In this document: in pieces, positions 26,607 through 37,648 of the stretch
Numbering within the stretch: position 1 is the stretch's first letter
Layout of the letters: every line of letters starts with the position of its first letter
Source of the DNA: Thalassotalea crassostreae
GTDB lineage: Bacteria > Pseudomonadota > Gammaproteobacteria > Enterobacterales > Alteromonadaceae
Assembly: GCF_001831495.1 (NCBI RefSeq)
Contig: NZ_CP017689.1
Location: forward strand, 1,426,001-1,490,000
Length of the DNA stretch: 64,000 bases
Direction of reading: 5' to 3'
Program-made: the position numbers and the translations under genes
The notes under the pieces: generated by a model
What the model saw: only the letters and a program-made list of their open reading frames with translations
Told to the model about the DNA's origin: nothing
The model's database searches: none

Positions 26607-27278
26607 ATGGAGTCTACATTTTGGCATGAATGCTGGGAGAAATCCCACATCGGTTTTCATCAAGATGAATTACAACCTTTAATGGTAAAGTACCTTCCTG
26701 AGCTTATACGTCCATCGGATAAGCGTGTTTTCGTACCTCTGTGTGGCAAAAGTAGTGATTTATTGTTCTTAGCAGAGCGGTTCGACGTCGTTGGCAATGA
26801 GCTTAGCGACATTGCCTGTCAGGACTTTTTTGCTGATAATAATCTAAGCGTTGAAGTATCTTTTGAAAAAGCATTTAAATGCTATCAATCAGCGCCACAT
26901 CAAAATCCTCATAAGCACAACATAAGCATCTATCAAGGTGACTTCTTCGAGCTTTGTCCTCAACAATTAGCTTCGTTTGATTGGATCTATGATCGAGCTG
27001 CCATTATTGCGTTGCCTAAGGCTATGCGTAAGCGCTATGTTGACCACTTAAAGAGTTTTATCGGCAATGATACCAGATTATTCTTATTGACTCTTGAATA
27101 CCCCGTTGATGAACTCACAGGTCCACCATTTTCGGTGACAGGTGCTGAAATTAATGAACTTTTTGCGGAGTTCTCAATTGAAAAGGTAACACAACGAAAT
27201 CTCTCAGGACAAAAATTTGCCCGTCGAAATTTAAACGTCAGTTCGTTGATTGAATCGTTATTTGTGATAAAGAGATAG
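26607..27278 (+). CDS. tpm: Thiopurine S-methyltransferase family protein
   Basis: A 223-residue SAM-dependent methyltransferase. FWHECWEKSHIGFHQDE opens the TPMT family, FVPLCGKSSDLLFLA (about 42-56) is the SAM loop and IYDRAAIIALP the substrate helix. Bacterial members methylate selenium, tellurium or thiol compounds and confer tellurite resistance; the natural substrate here is not known. It lies 54 bases after sohB and may be co-transcribed. Confidence 0.9.
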   Translation: MESTFWHECWEKSHIGFHQDELQPLMVKYLPELIRPSDKRVFVPLCGKSSDLLFLAERFDVVGNELSDIACQDFFADNNLSVEVSFEKAFKCYQSAPHQNPHKHNISIYQGDFFELCPQQLASFDWIYDRAAIIALPKAMRKRYVDHLKSFIGNDTRLFLLTLEYPVDELTGPPFSVTGAEINELFAEFSIEKVTQRNLSGQKFARRNLNVSSLIESLFVIKR

Positions 27279-27342
27279 ATTGATAAAGCGCTAGCTCAAA
27301 ATAGGTGAGTTAACAAAAACAAACTAGTTAAAACTAGACAAT

Positions 27343-27369
27343 AAAAAAGGTCGCGATTGCGACCTTTTT
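27343..27369. terminator. Terminator between tpm and the symporter gene
   Basis: AAAAAAGGTCGC-GATT-GCGACCTTTTT; runs on both sides suit the converging genes. Confidence 0.88.
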
Positions 27370-27434
27370 AGTGTTTTAGGAATACCTGAGTGTAGACCTA
27401 AACTTCTGCTTAGCTCTACACCTAATTCAGGCTA

Positions 27435-28769
27435 CTAATCTTTCAAATGGTGGAAGTCGATACGGTCTCGACTAGTATCATCTGCAGAATTATAGATGGT
27501 TTCATCAAATTGACCTTCTGATTTACCAACAACTAATGTCACCATCGAGTCACCAGTAATGTTTACCGCTGTCCGAACCATATCGAGTAATCGGTCAACA
27601 CCAATAATTAAACCAATACCTTCTACTGGTAGGCCAACTTGTGCAAGTACCATGGCAAGCATGATTAAACCAACCCCTGGTACACCGGCGGTTCCGATAG
27701 ACGCTAAAGTAGCAGTTAGGATAACCATTAAGAAGTCAGTGATAGTCAAATCAACGTTAAATACTTGGGCAATAAACACCGTCGCCACACCTTGCATGAT
27801 CGCAGTTCCATCCATATTGATGGTTGCGCCCATAGGAACAGTAAATGAGGCAATTGAATTGTGAACACCCAATTTTTTCGTTGCTGTATTCATCGTTGAA
27901 GGAATTGTTGCGTTTGAACTTGCCGTTGAGAATGCAAATAACGCTGTTGTACGCATTTTCTTAATAAAGATAATCGGGTTTAAACCGGTTAATACTTTAA
28001 GAATTACAGGGTAAGTAACTAATGCATGCACAACAAGAACGCCAAAGACAACGAAGAAGTATTTTATTAAGCTACCAAAGTCGGACAATGATAAGTCAAC
28101 AAATAATGTCGTCATCAAGCAGAATACGCCGTATGGTGCTAAGTTCATTAAGATAACAACGAGACGCATAATTACTTCGTTAAAATCTTCAAACTGCTTA
28201 GCAATGCGCTCACCTGCGTCACCTGCTAGTGCAATAGCGATACCGAATAACAAGGCGAATACGATAATTTGCAACATATTACCTTTGGCAAATGCATCAA
28301 AAGGGTTGCTTGGGAACATGTCGATAATAACTTGTGTTAACGATGGTGCTTCAGTTGCAGCAAAGGTTGTACCTGCTGCCATATTAACTCCTTCACCTGG
28401 GTTGAATAATAAGCCTGCGCCAATGGCAATGGTAATTGCGATTGCTGTGGTCAATAGATATAAAGCGATAGCGCGACCACCAATGCGGCCGAGTTTTGAG
28501 GTATCTGTTAGGGAGCAAGTTCCGCAGATTATTGAAACGAAGACGAGAGGGACAACAAGCATTTTCAAACTGGTCACAAATATTTGACCACCAATCTCAA
28601 ATAAACCGTCAACGAAAAAGCCTCTTACGGCAAAATCAAAGAATCCTAATGGGATAAGTAAATCACCATTGGTCGGTAACAACCACTGGAAAATCCAGCC
28701 AAGAGAAATACCGGCAAGCATGCCGATAACTATTCGGCGAGTTAAACTATTCGCGCTTTCTTTATTCAT
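27435..28769 (-). CDS. Dicarboxylate/amino acid:cation symporter (DAACS family)
   Basis: About 444 residues with eight membrane helices and two re-entrant loops. The signatures SSNATIPST (HP1), GATINMDGTAIM (TM7) and MVRTAVNITGDS (TM8) are those of the glutamate/aspartate/C4-dicarboxylate Na+ or H+ symporters. It should import an acidic amino acid or dicarboxylate across the inner membrane; the exact substrate cannot be told from motifs. I prefer the ATG at 28769; a GTG at 28778 would add three residues. It stands alone and converges with tpm. Confidence 0.88.
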   Translation of the reverse strand: MNKESANSLTRRIVIGMLAGISLGWIFQWLLPTNGDLLIPLGFFDFAVRGFFVDGLFEIGGQIFVTSLKMLVVPLVFVSIICGTCSLTDTSKLGRIGGRAIALYLLTTAIAITIAIGAGLLFNPGEGVNMAAGTTFAATEAPSLTQVIIDMFPSNPFDAFAKGNMLQIIVFALLFGIAIALAGDAGERIAKQFEDFNEVIMRLVVILMNLAPYGVFCLMTTLFVDLSLSDFGSLIKYFFVVFGVLVVHALVTYPVILKVLTGLNPIIFIKKMRTTALFAFSTASSNATIPSTMNTATKKLGVHNSIASFTVPMGATINMDGTAIMQGVATVFIAQVFNVDLTITDFLMVILTATLASIGTAGVPGVGLIMLAMVLAQVGLPVEGIGLIIGVDRLLDMVRTAVNITGDSMVTLVVGKSEGQFDETIYNSADDTSRDRIDFHHLKD

Positions 28770-29004
28770 AATAACCACTTTGTTAGTTGAAATAGATTTA
28801 ATACTACTATGACGATAACTGCTAAGACGTTCAATGTTAACAGTTTGTTAATTAGAATGTGTAGTTTTAAGCATAGTACTCATTATTGTCTATTTAAATC
28901 ACTTAGGACTATGTTTTTTTTGTGCTAAAGGGTAACTATTTTGTAATTAATCGGTTAAGATGAGTTTAGTCATAATAAAAATAAACTCAGGGAGAGCGCT
29001 TTTT

Positions 29005-32000
29005 ATGAAGCAATTCCAGCAATTTTTCTACCTTCTAATTTTCACGTTTTTGTTGTCTGCATGTGGTGACGGTGATCCAATAGGCGGCGAAGAAAACATC
29101 GATCCGGGTGAAAATCCAACCGACATCATAACAGTTGTTAATGTTAGTATTAATAATACTTTTGTTGATGTATCCAATCCAGCTGAGGTTGTGGCCAAAG
29201 TTACTACCGACGGAAAACCAGTAAGTGGTATTGTCGTTTCTTTCGAATCTGATCTTGGCGCATTTGCATCTGAATCTCCTACAGCATTAACTAATGATAA
29301 CGGATTTGCGACTATTACTTTGACAGCTGGCGCTGTACAAGGCGCAGGTACAGTTACTGCTTCAATTGATTCAGGTGAATCTGGTACCGTTGGGTTCGAA
29401 ACTGCCGGTGACGGTGTCGACCCTAATGACATTGATGGCACAGGTAATGATGCTCAATTTATTGTTGAAGTGACGCTTTCTGATTCCCATGTAACAGCAG
29501 CTGCTCCGGTAACTGTTACGGCGACATTGAGTGATTTAGTAAACAATGATGTCGCAGGTAAAGTTATGACATTTACCACAGATGTGGGAAGTTTATCTCC
29601 AAAATCTGGTAAAACCTTAACTAACGATCAAGGTCAAGCAACAATTCAATTAAATGCTGGCGATGTAAAATCTGCGGGCACAATCAGAGCAACAACGCCT
29701 AACGGAATCTACGGTGAAGTAAGTTTTTCATCGGAAGGTGATGGCCAAGAATTAGCTGGCAAGCAAGTTACGGTGAGTATCTCTAATCAAAATGTTAGTG
29801 CAAGTTCTCCAGCATCTATTATGGTAAATGTTACTGATGAAGATGGTAATGTTGCTGGTGAAGTTGTTAACTTTTCAACCACTTTAGGCGTTTTAGACCC
29901 AGCCTCAGGTTCGAGATTAACGGACGCATTTGGTAATGCAACAATAACACTTAATGCGGGTACTATCGAAGGTGCTGGTATTGTTACGGCTGCTTTATCG
30001 AGCGGCGAATTTGACTCTGTAGGATTTAGTACTCTTGGCGATGCATTGCCAGTAGTAGGAAATAAAGTCACGTTAACCTTATCAAACACTTTATTAGACA
30101 GTACAAATAACTCTACTTTAATTGCCACAGTTGTTGACAGTGATAATAATCCTGTTGTTGGTGAAATTGTAAACTTTGCAGCAACATTAGGTCACCTTAA
30201 CCCTGAGTCAGGCACAGCCTTAACGGATGGCTCTGGTGTTGCTACGATTGTACTTACAGCGGGCCAAAATGCAGGTGCTGGTGTAGCAAGTGCAACCATA
30301 GATAGTGGTTCTACTGCGCGTGTAAATTTCCAAACCGCTGGGGATGAAACAGCAGGCGGCGAAATTATTACGTTATCAATTTCAAATACCGCACTTGATA
30401 ACCTTAATTCTGCTATTTTAACAGCGAATATTGTCAATGATGATGGACCAGTAGTTGGCGAAGTCGTTTCTTTCTCGAGTACATTAGGTTTCTTAGATCC
30501 AAAAAGTGGCACAGCACTAACCGATAGTAATGGTGATGCGACAATTATATTAACAGCCGGTAGCGTTGAAGGTGCGGGTCTTGTAACTGCGACAAGCATG
30601 AGTGGTGAAAAAGCGACAATCGGCTTTGTTACAGCAGGTGACCAAGCGGATGGTATTAGTGTTCAGGTCAACTTGGTCGATCCAAATACAGGCAATGATA
30701 TAACTGTTATTAATGCAACTACTCCAGGTCGCTTGATTGCTACAGTCTTTGGAATTGATTCTCCAACCATTGTTACATTCACAACCGATATCGGTGAAAT
30801 TCCAGTTCCTACCGCAATTACAGATGGTGCGAACCAGGCATTTGTTGATATATATTCCGGTAACGATTTAGGTGCGGGCACGGTTACTGCAACTTTAAAG
30901 GATGGAGAGTCTGGCGAAAAACTATTAGTAGTTGGAGCTAATAACTTAAGTATGGTTAACGTTACAGGCCCTGTAGGTTCAATTTCAGCAGGCGGAACAG
31001 CCGTTATCTCTGTTGATATTGTTGATGAAAATGGTGCGCCATATACTTTACCAGTCGAAGTTAACTTTAGCTCAAGTTGTGTATTGTCGGGGGATGCAAC
31101 GTTAAATAGCCCGGTTACAACAAATAATGGTACAGCTTCAAGTACCTATTTGGCTAAAGGTTGTATCAATGATGATTTAATAAACATTACAGCAAATGCA
31201 GGTGGTTTAAACCTAGCAGAAGATTTAATAGTAAATGTACTGCGCGCTGATGTCGGAAGTATTGAGTTTATAAATGTTGCTCCTGAAACTATAGCTTTAA
31301 AAGGCGTCGGTGGATTGGAAACTGCTGCTGTTCAATTTAGAGTATTGGATAAATTTGGTGATCCTGTTGAAGGTGCGGATGTTGATTTTGAATTAAATAC
31401 AACAACCGGCGGTGTCAATTTAGAGCAAATGTCAGCAACTACTGGTGAAGGTGGCATAGTAACAGCAATAGTAAATTCTGGAACCATTGCCACACCAGTG
31501 CGTGTTACTGCCAGCATTAACGGTTCTTTACCGTTAATATCTTCACAGTCAAGTCTACTAGTTATATCGACAGGTATTCCAGACCAAGATAGTTTCACTT
31601 TAACAGCTTCAGAGTATAACCCTGAAGGTTGGGATGTCTTTGGCACTCAAGTAATTGTTACTGCAAGACTTTCTGATGCATTCAATAACCCTGTACCAGA
31701 TGGTACCGCTGTATCTTTTACAACAGAAGGTGGATCAATTGAACCTTCATGTGTAACTGCAAATGGGGAGTGTAATGTAATTTGGACAAGCCAAAATCCA
31801 CGCCCGCAAGGTCCAGAATTCACTGACCCTGATAATCTTCCGCCAAATAGTGAACCGAAGGTAATCAATCCAATTGATCTTGAACTAGGTCGAATGGTCG
31901 GTGGTCGTGCAACTGTTCTTGCGACAGCTATTGGCGAGGAATCATTTGCTGATTCAAATGGTAATGGATTATTTGACCTTGGTGACGAAGTTACTAATTT

Positions 32001-32688
32001 CAATAATGGTGTGGATGTTTCGGGTCGTCCATATGATTTGCCTGAAGCATTTGTTGATCATAATGAAGACGGTATCTTTGATACGTCGGTTGAAGGCGCG
32101 GCTAACGAAGAGTTTTTCGATTTTGATAATGAAGGTGATTACGATATAGCAGATAGTAAATATAACGGAAGCTTATGTTCTGATGGTCGTAGACCCGAAT
32201 TTGCCGATAATTCTGCCAACTGTTCTGATGTAAAATCAATTAATATCAGAGAACAAATCGTGATCGTGATGTCGGGCAGTAACGCTCAATTAGCACCAAA
32301 CGGTACTGGTAATGCAATCGATTTAGATCCGGACTTTACTCCAGATCCATTATTGGATGAAACAACAGTATACATAGTTGGTGAAAATACTGGTTGGGCG
32401 AGTGTTATTATTAGTGATTTACATAACCAGCCTATGCCTAAAGGCACTATCATTGAATTTACGGCGACAGCAGGTAGCATTGTTGGACCAGATACATTTG
32501 AATGGCCAAATGATAATCACAACGGTGGTAGATCGTTTAGTGTTTCAATTGAAGGTGAAGATGAACCTAAAACGGGTAGCTTGCTTATTCAAGTAACAAC
32601 GCCAGCAGGCTTCACTAACGTATTCTCACCTATTGATATAGTTATTGGAGCAGTTCCTGAAGAGGAAGAAGTTGTTCCTGCGCCATAA
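29005..32688 (+). CDS. Large lipoprotein with tandem Ig-like (Big_1/invasin-type) domains
   Basis: A 1227-residue lipoprotein: signal peptide MKQFQQFFYLLIFTFLLSAC with lipidated Cys20. The ATG at 29005 has GGAGAG about 9 bases upstream; an ATG at 28960 would place 15 residues before the signal. At least five clear repeats of about 92 residues cover roughly 45-560, each with the pattern VxFxxxLGxLxPxSGxALTDxxGxATIxLxAG and ending G(F/V)xTAGD; more divergent modules follow. Near 983-995 the loop DSNGNGLFDLGDE and then DHNEDGIFD look like calcium-binding loops. Ligand is unknown; an adhesin or surface scaffold role is likely. Confidence 0.82.
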   Translation: MKQFQQFFYLLIFTFLLSACGDGDPIGGEENIDPGENPTDIITVVNVSINNTFVDVSNPAEVVAKVTTDGKPVSGIVVSFESDLGAFASESPTALTNDNGFATITLTAGAVQGAGTVTASIDSGESGTVGFETAGDGVDPNDIDGTGNDAQFIVEVTLSDSHVTAAAPVTVTATLSDLVNNDVAGKVMTFTTDVGSLSPKSGKTLTNDQGQATIQLNAGDVKSAGTIRATTPNGIYGEVSFSSEGDGQELAGKQVTVSISNQNVSASSPASIMVNVTDEDGNVAGEVVNFSTTLGVLDPASGSRLTDAFGNATITLNAGTIEGAGIVTAALSSGEFDSVGFSTLGDALPVVGNKVTLTLSNTLLDSTNNSTLIATVVDSDNNPVVGEIVNFAATLGHLNPESGTALTDGSGVATIVLTAGQNAGAGVASATIDSGSTARVNFQTAGDETAGGEIITLSISNTALDNLNSAILTANIVNDDGPVVGEVVSFSSTLGFLDPKSGTALTDSNGDATIILTAGSVEGAGLVTATSMSGEKATIGFVTAGDQADGISVQVNLVDPNTGNDITVINATTPGRLIATVFGIDSPTIVTFTTDIGEIPVPTAITDGANQAFVDIYSGNDLGAGTVTATLKDGESGEKLLVVGANNLSMVNVTGPVGSISAGGTAVISVDIVDENGAPYTLPVEVNFSSSCVLSGDATLNSPVTTNNGTASSTYLAKGCINDDLINITANAGGLNLAEDLIVNVLRADVGSIEFINVAPETIALKGVGGLETAAVQFRVLDKFGDPVEGADVDFELNTTTGGVNLEQMSATTGEGGIVTAIVNSGTIATPVRVTASINGSLPLISSQSSLLVISTGIPDQDSFTLTASEYNPEGWDVFGTQVIVTARLSDAFNNPVPDGTAVSFTTEGGSIEPSCVTANGECNVIWTSQNPRPQGPEFTDPDNLPPNSEPKVINPIDLELGRMVGGRATVLATAIGEESFADSNGNGLFDLGDEVTNFNNGVDVSGRPYDLPEAFVDHNEDGIFDTSVEGAANEEFFDFDNEGDYDIADSKYNGSLCSDGRRPEFADNSANCSDVKSINIREQIVIVMSGSNAQLAPNGTGNAIDLDPDFTPDPLLDETTVYIVGENTGWASVIISDLHNQPMPKGTIIEFTATAGSIVGPDTFEWPNDNHNGGRSFSVSIEGEDEPKTGSLLIQVTTPAGFTNVFSPIDIVIGAVPEEEEVVPAP

Positions 32689-32712
32689 TTTGATACGCGT
32701 TTACATTTAAAG

Positions 32713-32735
32713 AAAGCCTCGCAAGAGGCTTTTTT
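32713..32735 (+). terminator. Terminator of the Ig-repeat lipoprotein gene
   Basis: AAAGCCTC-GCAA-GAGGCTTT with following T-run, 25 bases after the stop. Confidence 0.88.
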
Positions 32736-33105
32736 ATTTTCTGCGGTTCAACGTTTGTAACAATGCATCTGAGTTTTAACTCATTTTGCATATTCACCGT
32801 TGTTATAATTTTTGAACCAAATCTGTATGTTTGTTGTACAGAATTGCGTCGACAATCAAAAATATTGAAATTTTTCTTTAAGTTATCGATACATTTTGAT
32901 TATGATGGCAACAATTATTTCGTTGAATTTTAGATAAATTTATCTCGATATTAAAAATAATTGCTTGTCACTGGTAAATTTTACATATATACCTAATAGC
33001 AATTGGCTTTTTTTAATTCAGCCAAAAATAGAATTATTTCTTATATAAGTGGCGTACTTAATTTGTGCGAGCAACTTCAACCTGACAACAGGAAAGTATA
33101 GGTTC
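32736..33105. promoter_or_regulatory. topA upstream region
   Basis: No gene is visible in this 370-base stretch. A TATAAT at 32814-32819 is a good -10 candidate, with only a weak TATTCA at 17-base distance. The distal part is very AT-rich with A/T tracts (about 32860-33040), as often seen at topoisomerase promoters that sense supercoiling. Confidence 0.35.
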
Positions 33106-35766
33106 ATGGCAAAATCTCTGGTAATTGTCGAGTCGCCGGCTAAAGCGAAGACGATTAACAAATATCTCGGCAAAGACTACATTGTTAAATCAAGTGTTGG
33201 TCATGTCCGCGATCTTCCGCATTCCGGAGCTGGCAAAAAAGCTCCGACGAAATCTCCTGCCGAAGTACGTAAAATGACTCCGGAACAAAAAGCAAAATAT
33301 AAAGCGAAACGTGAAAAGGTCGCTTTGTATGCTCGTATGGGGATTAATCCAGAAAAAGACTGGGCTGCAACTTACGCAGTATTGCCCGGTAAAGAAAAAG
33401 TAGTCGATGAACTTAAAAAACTTGCAGACAAAGCCGACACTGTCTATCTCGCAACCGATTTGGATAGAGAGGGAGAGGCGATTGCATGGCACTTAAAAGA
33501 GATTATTGGTGGTGATGACGACAGATTCAAACGAGTAGTCTTCAACGAAATCACCGAAAATGCTATCCAGGAAGCGTTTAAAGAGCCTGGCGAACTAAAT
33601 ATGAACGGAGTTAACGCTCAGCAAGCAAGACGCTTTCTAGACCGTGTTGTGGGCTTCATGGTAAGCCCTCTATTATGGAAGAAAGTTGCTCGTGGTTTAT
33701 CAGCGGGTCGTGTTCAGTCTGTTGCTGTTAAGTTGGTTGTTGAACGTGAACGTGAAATCAAAGCGTTTATTCCGGAAGAGTTTTGGGAAGTAAGTGCTGA
33801 TACATTGACAGCCAGTGAACATCCGCTAGCGCTTAATGTGACAAAACAAAATGGCAAAAACTTCAGACCTAACAATGAAGCCGATACCATGGCAGCGGTT
33901 TCGACATTAGAAAACGCAAGTTATGTCGTTAGTAAGCGTGAAGATAAGCCGTCAAAAAGTACGCCGTCTGCACCGTTTATCACATCAACATTACAACAAT
34001 CGGCAAGTACACGATTAGGTTTTGGCGTAAAAAGAACTATGGGCTTAGCTCAACGTTTGTATGAAGCCGGTCATATTACCTATATGCGTACCGATTCTAC
34101 CAACCTTTCCAAAGAAGCGGTTGATAATTGTCGTCAGTATATCCAAGATAATTTTGGTCAAAATTACTTACCTGAAAAAGCTAAGTTATATGGTGCGAAA
34201 GCGAATGCACAAGAGGCCCATGAAGCGATACGTCCATCAGATGTAAAGAAAGAAGCAGCCTTATTGCTTGATATGGAAGCTGATGCTCGTAAACTTTATG
34301 ATTTGATTTGGCGCCAATTCGTTGCCTGTCAAATGACAGCTGCCCGTTATGACTTAACCACTCTTACTGTTACTGCTGCAGAGTTTGATTTAAAAGCGAA
34401 AGGTCGAGTAATGCAGTTTGACGGTTGGACAAAAGTTCATTCTCGTCCAGGTAAGAGCGCAAGCGACAACGATACTCATTTACCAGATTTAAACGTTGGC
34501 GATAGTCTTACGTTAAAACAACTTGAACCTACACAAAACTTTACTAAGCCACCTGCGCGTTTTGGTGAAGCTTCATTGGTTAAAGAATTAGAGAAACGTT
34601 CAATTGGGCGTCCATCGACTTACGCTTCGATTATTTCTACGATTCAAGATCGTGGTTATTGTCGAATTGAAAATAAACGCTTTTACGCTGAGAAAATGGG
34701 TGAAATCGTAACGGATAGTTTATCTGGAAGTTTTAAAAACTTGATGAGCTATGACTTCACCGCAAGAATGGAAGAGGAGCTCGACCAGATAGCGGAAGCG
34801 AAGTCATACTGGAAAGAAGTATTAACTGAATTCTATAAAAACTTTACTAAGCAGTTGCAACAAGCTGATATGGCTACCGAAGAAGGTGGTATGCAGCAAA
34901 ACTTGCCGGTAATAATTAAAGAGATCGAGTGTCCTAAGTGTGATCGTGAGATGGGTATTCGTACCGCGTCTACTGGTGTGTTCTTAGGATGTTCTGGCTA
35001 TGCATTACCGCCAAAAGAACGTTGTACACAAACAATGAACCTGACACCAGGTGAAGAAGCGGTAAGTGTTTTAAGTGAAAACGCAGAAACAGAAGCACTT
35101 ATGGCAATGAAACGTTGTGGCAAATGTGGCACGGCGATGGATAGTTATCTGATTGATGAGACTCGTAAGTTGCATGTGTGTGGTAATAACCCTGTGTGTG
35201 ACGGTCACGAGCTGGAGAAGGGCGAATTCAAGATTAAGGGTTATGATGGTCCTATTCTAGAGTGTGATCGCTGTGAAGCTGACATGGAGCTTAAGAACGG
35301 TCGTTTCGGTAAATATTTCGATTGTACTAACGATGATTGTAAAAATACTCGCAAGTTACTTGCTAACGGTGAAGCTGCTCCTCCTAAAGAAGATCCAGTT
35401 GACTTACCTGAGCTTAAGTGTGAGAAATCAGATGCATTCTTCAAACTTAGAGATGGCGCTGCCGGTATATTCCTAGCAGCAAGTACATTCCCTAAGTCGA
35501 GAGAAACACGTGCGCCTAAAGTTGCTGAGTTACACCGTTTTAGGGATAGAATTTCTGAGAAGTTTTATTACTTAGCGGATGCGCCACAAAAAGATAAAGA
35601 CGGCAATCTTGCTGTTGTTCGATATTCACGTAAAACCAAAGAGCAATACGTGATGACTGAAGTCGACGGAAAAGCGACTGGCTGGGTTGCTAAATACGTA
35701 GACGGCAAATGGGTCGAAGAGCAAACTAAAAAGAAAGCTGTAAAGAAGAAAGCCGCAAAAAAATAA
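33106..35766 (+). CDS. topA: DNA topoisomerase I
   Basis: An 886-residue type IA topoisomerase that relaxes negative supercoils. The Toprim domain begins [15 protein letters not shown], with the acidic [12 protein letters not shown] motif at about 115-126. The active-site tyrosine is Y326 in [13 protein letters not shown]. Three or so zinc-ribbon modules follow ([27 protein letters not shown]), then a Lys-rich tail ending [11 protein letters not shown]. The ATG at 33106 has AGGAAAG upstream; a GTG/TTG-type extension to 33049 is not conserved. The gene is followed by its own terminator and, after a small lipoprotein gene, by cysB, as in enterics. Confidence 0.97.
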   Translation: MAKSLVIVESPAKAKTINKYLGKDYIVKSSVGHVRDLPHSGAGKKAPTKSPAEVRKMTPEQKAKYKAKREKVALYARMGINPEKDWAATYAVLPGKEKVVDELKKLADKADTVYLATDLDREGEAIAWHLKEIIGGDDDRFKRVVFNEITENAIQEAFKEPGELNMNGVNAQQARRFLDRVVGFMVSPLLWKKVARGLSAGRVQSVAVKLVVEREREIKAFIPEEFWEVSADTLTASEHPLALNVTKQNGKNFRPNNEADTMAAVSTLENASYVVSKREDKPSKSTPSAPFITSTLQQSASTRLGFGVKRTMGLAQRLYEAGHITYMRTDSTNLSKEAVDNCRQYIQDNFGQNYLPEKAKLYGAKANAQEAHEAIRPSDVKKEAALLLDMEADARKLYDLIWRQFVACQMTAARYDLTTLTVTAAEFDLKAKGRVMQFDGWTKVHSRPGKSASDNDTHLPDLNVGDSLTLKQLEPTQNFTKPPARFGEASLVKELEKRSIGRPSTYASIISTIQDRGYCRIENKRFYAEKMGEIVTDSLSGSFKNLMSYDFTARMEEELDQIAEAKSYWKEVLTEFYKNFTKQLQQADMATEEGGMQQNLPVIIKEIECPKCDREMGIRTASTGVFLGCSGYALPPKERCTQTMNLTPGEEAVSVLSENAETEALMAMKRCGKCGTAMDSYLIDETRKLHVCGNNPVCDGHELEKGEFKIKGYDGPILECDRCEADMELKNGRFGKYFDCTNDDCKNTRKLLANGEAAPPKEDPVDLPELKCEKSDAFFKLRDGAAGIFLAASTFPKSRETRAPKVAELHRFRDRISEKFYYLADAPQKDKDGNLAVVRYSRKTKEQYVMTEVDGKATGWVAKYVDGKWVEEQTKKKAVKKKAAKK

Positions 35767-35799
35767 AATTGCCGCATTAAATTCTTGAAAAATATTATA

Positions 35800-35834
35800 A
35801 AACACCAGATTATTAAAACAGTCTGGTGTTTTTT
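35800..35834 (+). terminator. Terminator of topA
   Basis: AACACCAGA (35801-35809) and TCTGGTGTT (35822-35830) followed by a T-run. Confidence 0.85.
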
Positions 35835-35909
35835 ATTTTAAGCCAGTAGCAGCATTTTTATTTTAAATATCAGTCCTAGACAATGGGCGACACAAATAAG
35901 GGATTATCC

Positions 35910-36323
35910 GTGTTAAAAAATCTAATTATATTCATTTTAATTGGCAGCCTTTCAGCCTGTGCTTCAACTTCCAGTTCAAAGCAGCGACTTTCTGAAGAAT
36001 CATTTGCGATGACGTCAAACGACTCATCCTATGGCTTCAATCAAGATAACCCGATACATTTAGGCGGCTTTTTGCGTGGCACAAAATATGAGGGCGCACA
36101 TTATGATTATTTTGATGGTTTACTTGGGCCACACGGTGAACGTGTAATGGTAGAACGAGTTGGCAGTTGTTGTGGTTTTGAAGACTCATCGATGCCTTTT
36201 GGTGGTGGTATGTTAGATAGATACCGACTTAGCTACGAAGGCATTAAAAAGCCAGTTATTGTTTATGTTAATCTTTATAAATTTGAAAAACCTATGGCAC
36301 CTCAAGGCTTTGCGCTTCTATAG
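35910..36323 (+). CDS. Small lipoprotein of unknown function
   Basis: A 137-residue lipoprotein with signal peptide ending LSAC (lipidated Cys17 when started at the GTG at 35910). That GTG has AGGG seven bases upstream, while the ATG at 35883 has no ribosome site and would put a polar stretch before the signal. The mature part is Gly/Tyr-rich and contains GLLGPHGERVMVERVGSCCG followed by a Gly-rich turn and LDRYRLSYEG. Similar small lipoproteins occur in Alteromonadales, sometimes carrying an aldolase name that nothing in the sequence supports. Function unknown. Confidence 0.7.
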   Translation: MLKNLIIFILIGSLSACASTSSSKQRLSEESFAMTSNDSSYGFNQDNPIHLGGFLRGTKYEGAHYDYFDGLLGPHGERVMVERVGSCCGFEDSSMPFGGGMLDRYRLSYEGIKKPVIVYVNLYKFEKPMAPQGFALL

Positions 36324-36506
36324 GCTTATTGCGCATATTCACATCTATATTTGAAATATATAGTGGCGATTTTAGTCGCCTAAATAAGCGCATTAATATG
36401 TTGGTTAATTTGATGTAAATAAAATGAAAATTAATTACACATTAGAGCTAGATTTGCTTATAACTTTCAGTTATATTGATTTTTTTAGCATCGAAAAATG
36501 AATTAA

Positions 36507-37481
<975 letters not shown>

Positions 37482-37533
37482 TTGCTATTCTAAGGCAGTA
37501 GTTGCCATTAAAACGCAAGTCCTGAATATTATA

Positions 37534-37562
37534 AAACTCTAGCTAACGCTGGAGTTTTTTTT
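37534..37562 (+). terminator. Terminator of cysB
   Basis: AAACTCTAGC-TAAC-GCTGGAGTTT with one G-T wobble and eight T residues. Confidence 0.85.
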
Positions 37563-37648
37563 GCCCTACACGACATAGACCAGTAAATTGCAAAAGAAAA
37601 ATTCAGTAAAATAGATTATCATTTAGCAAACTAATCAAGAATATAACT

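Noticed and set aside
27435..28769. Assignment of the symporter as GltP, DctA or SstT
   Set aside because: The family signatures do not separate these substrates by eye, so no gene symbol was given.
29028..32003. Several long open frames on the minus strand inside the Ig-repeat lipoprotein gene
   Set aside because: They are shadows of the biased codon usage of the plus-strand gene; they have Pro/Ser/Thr-rich low-complexity translations, no ribosome sites, and the plus frame has signal peptide and domain structure.
35883..36323. KDO-8-phosphate synthase (aldolase) name for the small lipoprotein
   Set aside because: The protein has 137 residues with a lipobox and none of the TIM-barrel motifs; the name would be an annotation carry-over.
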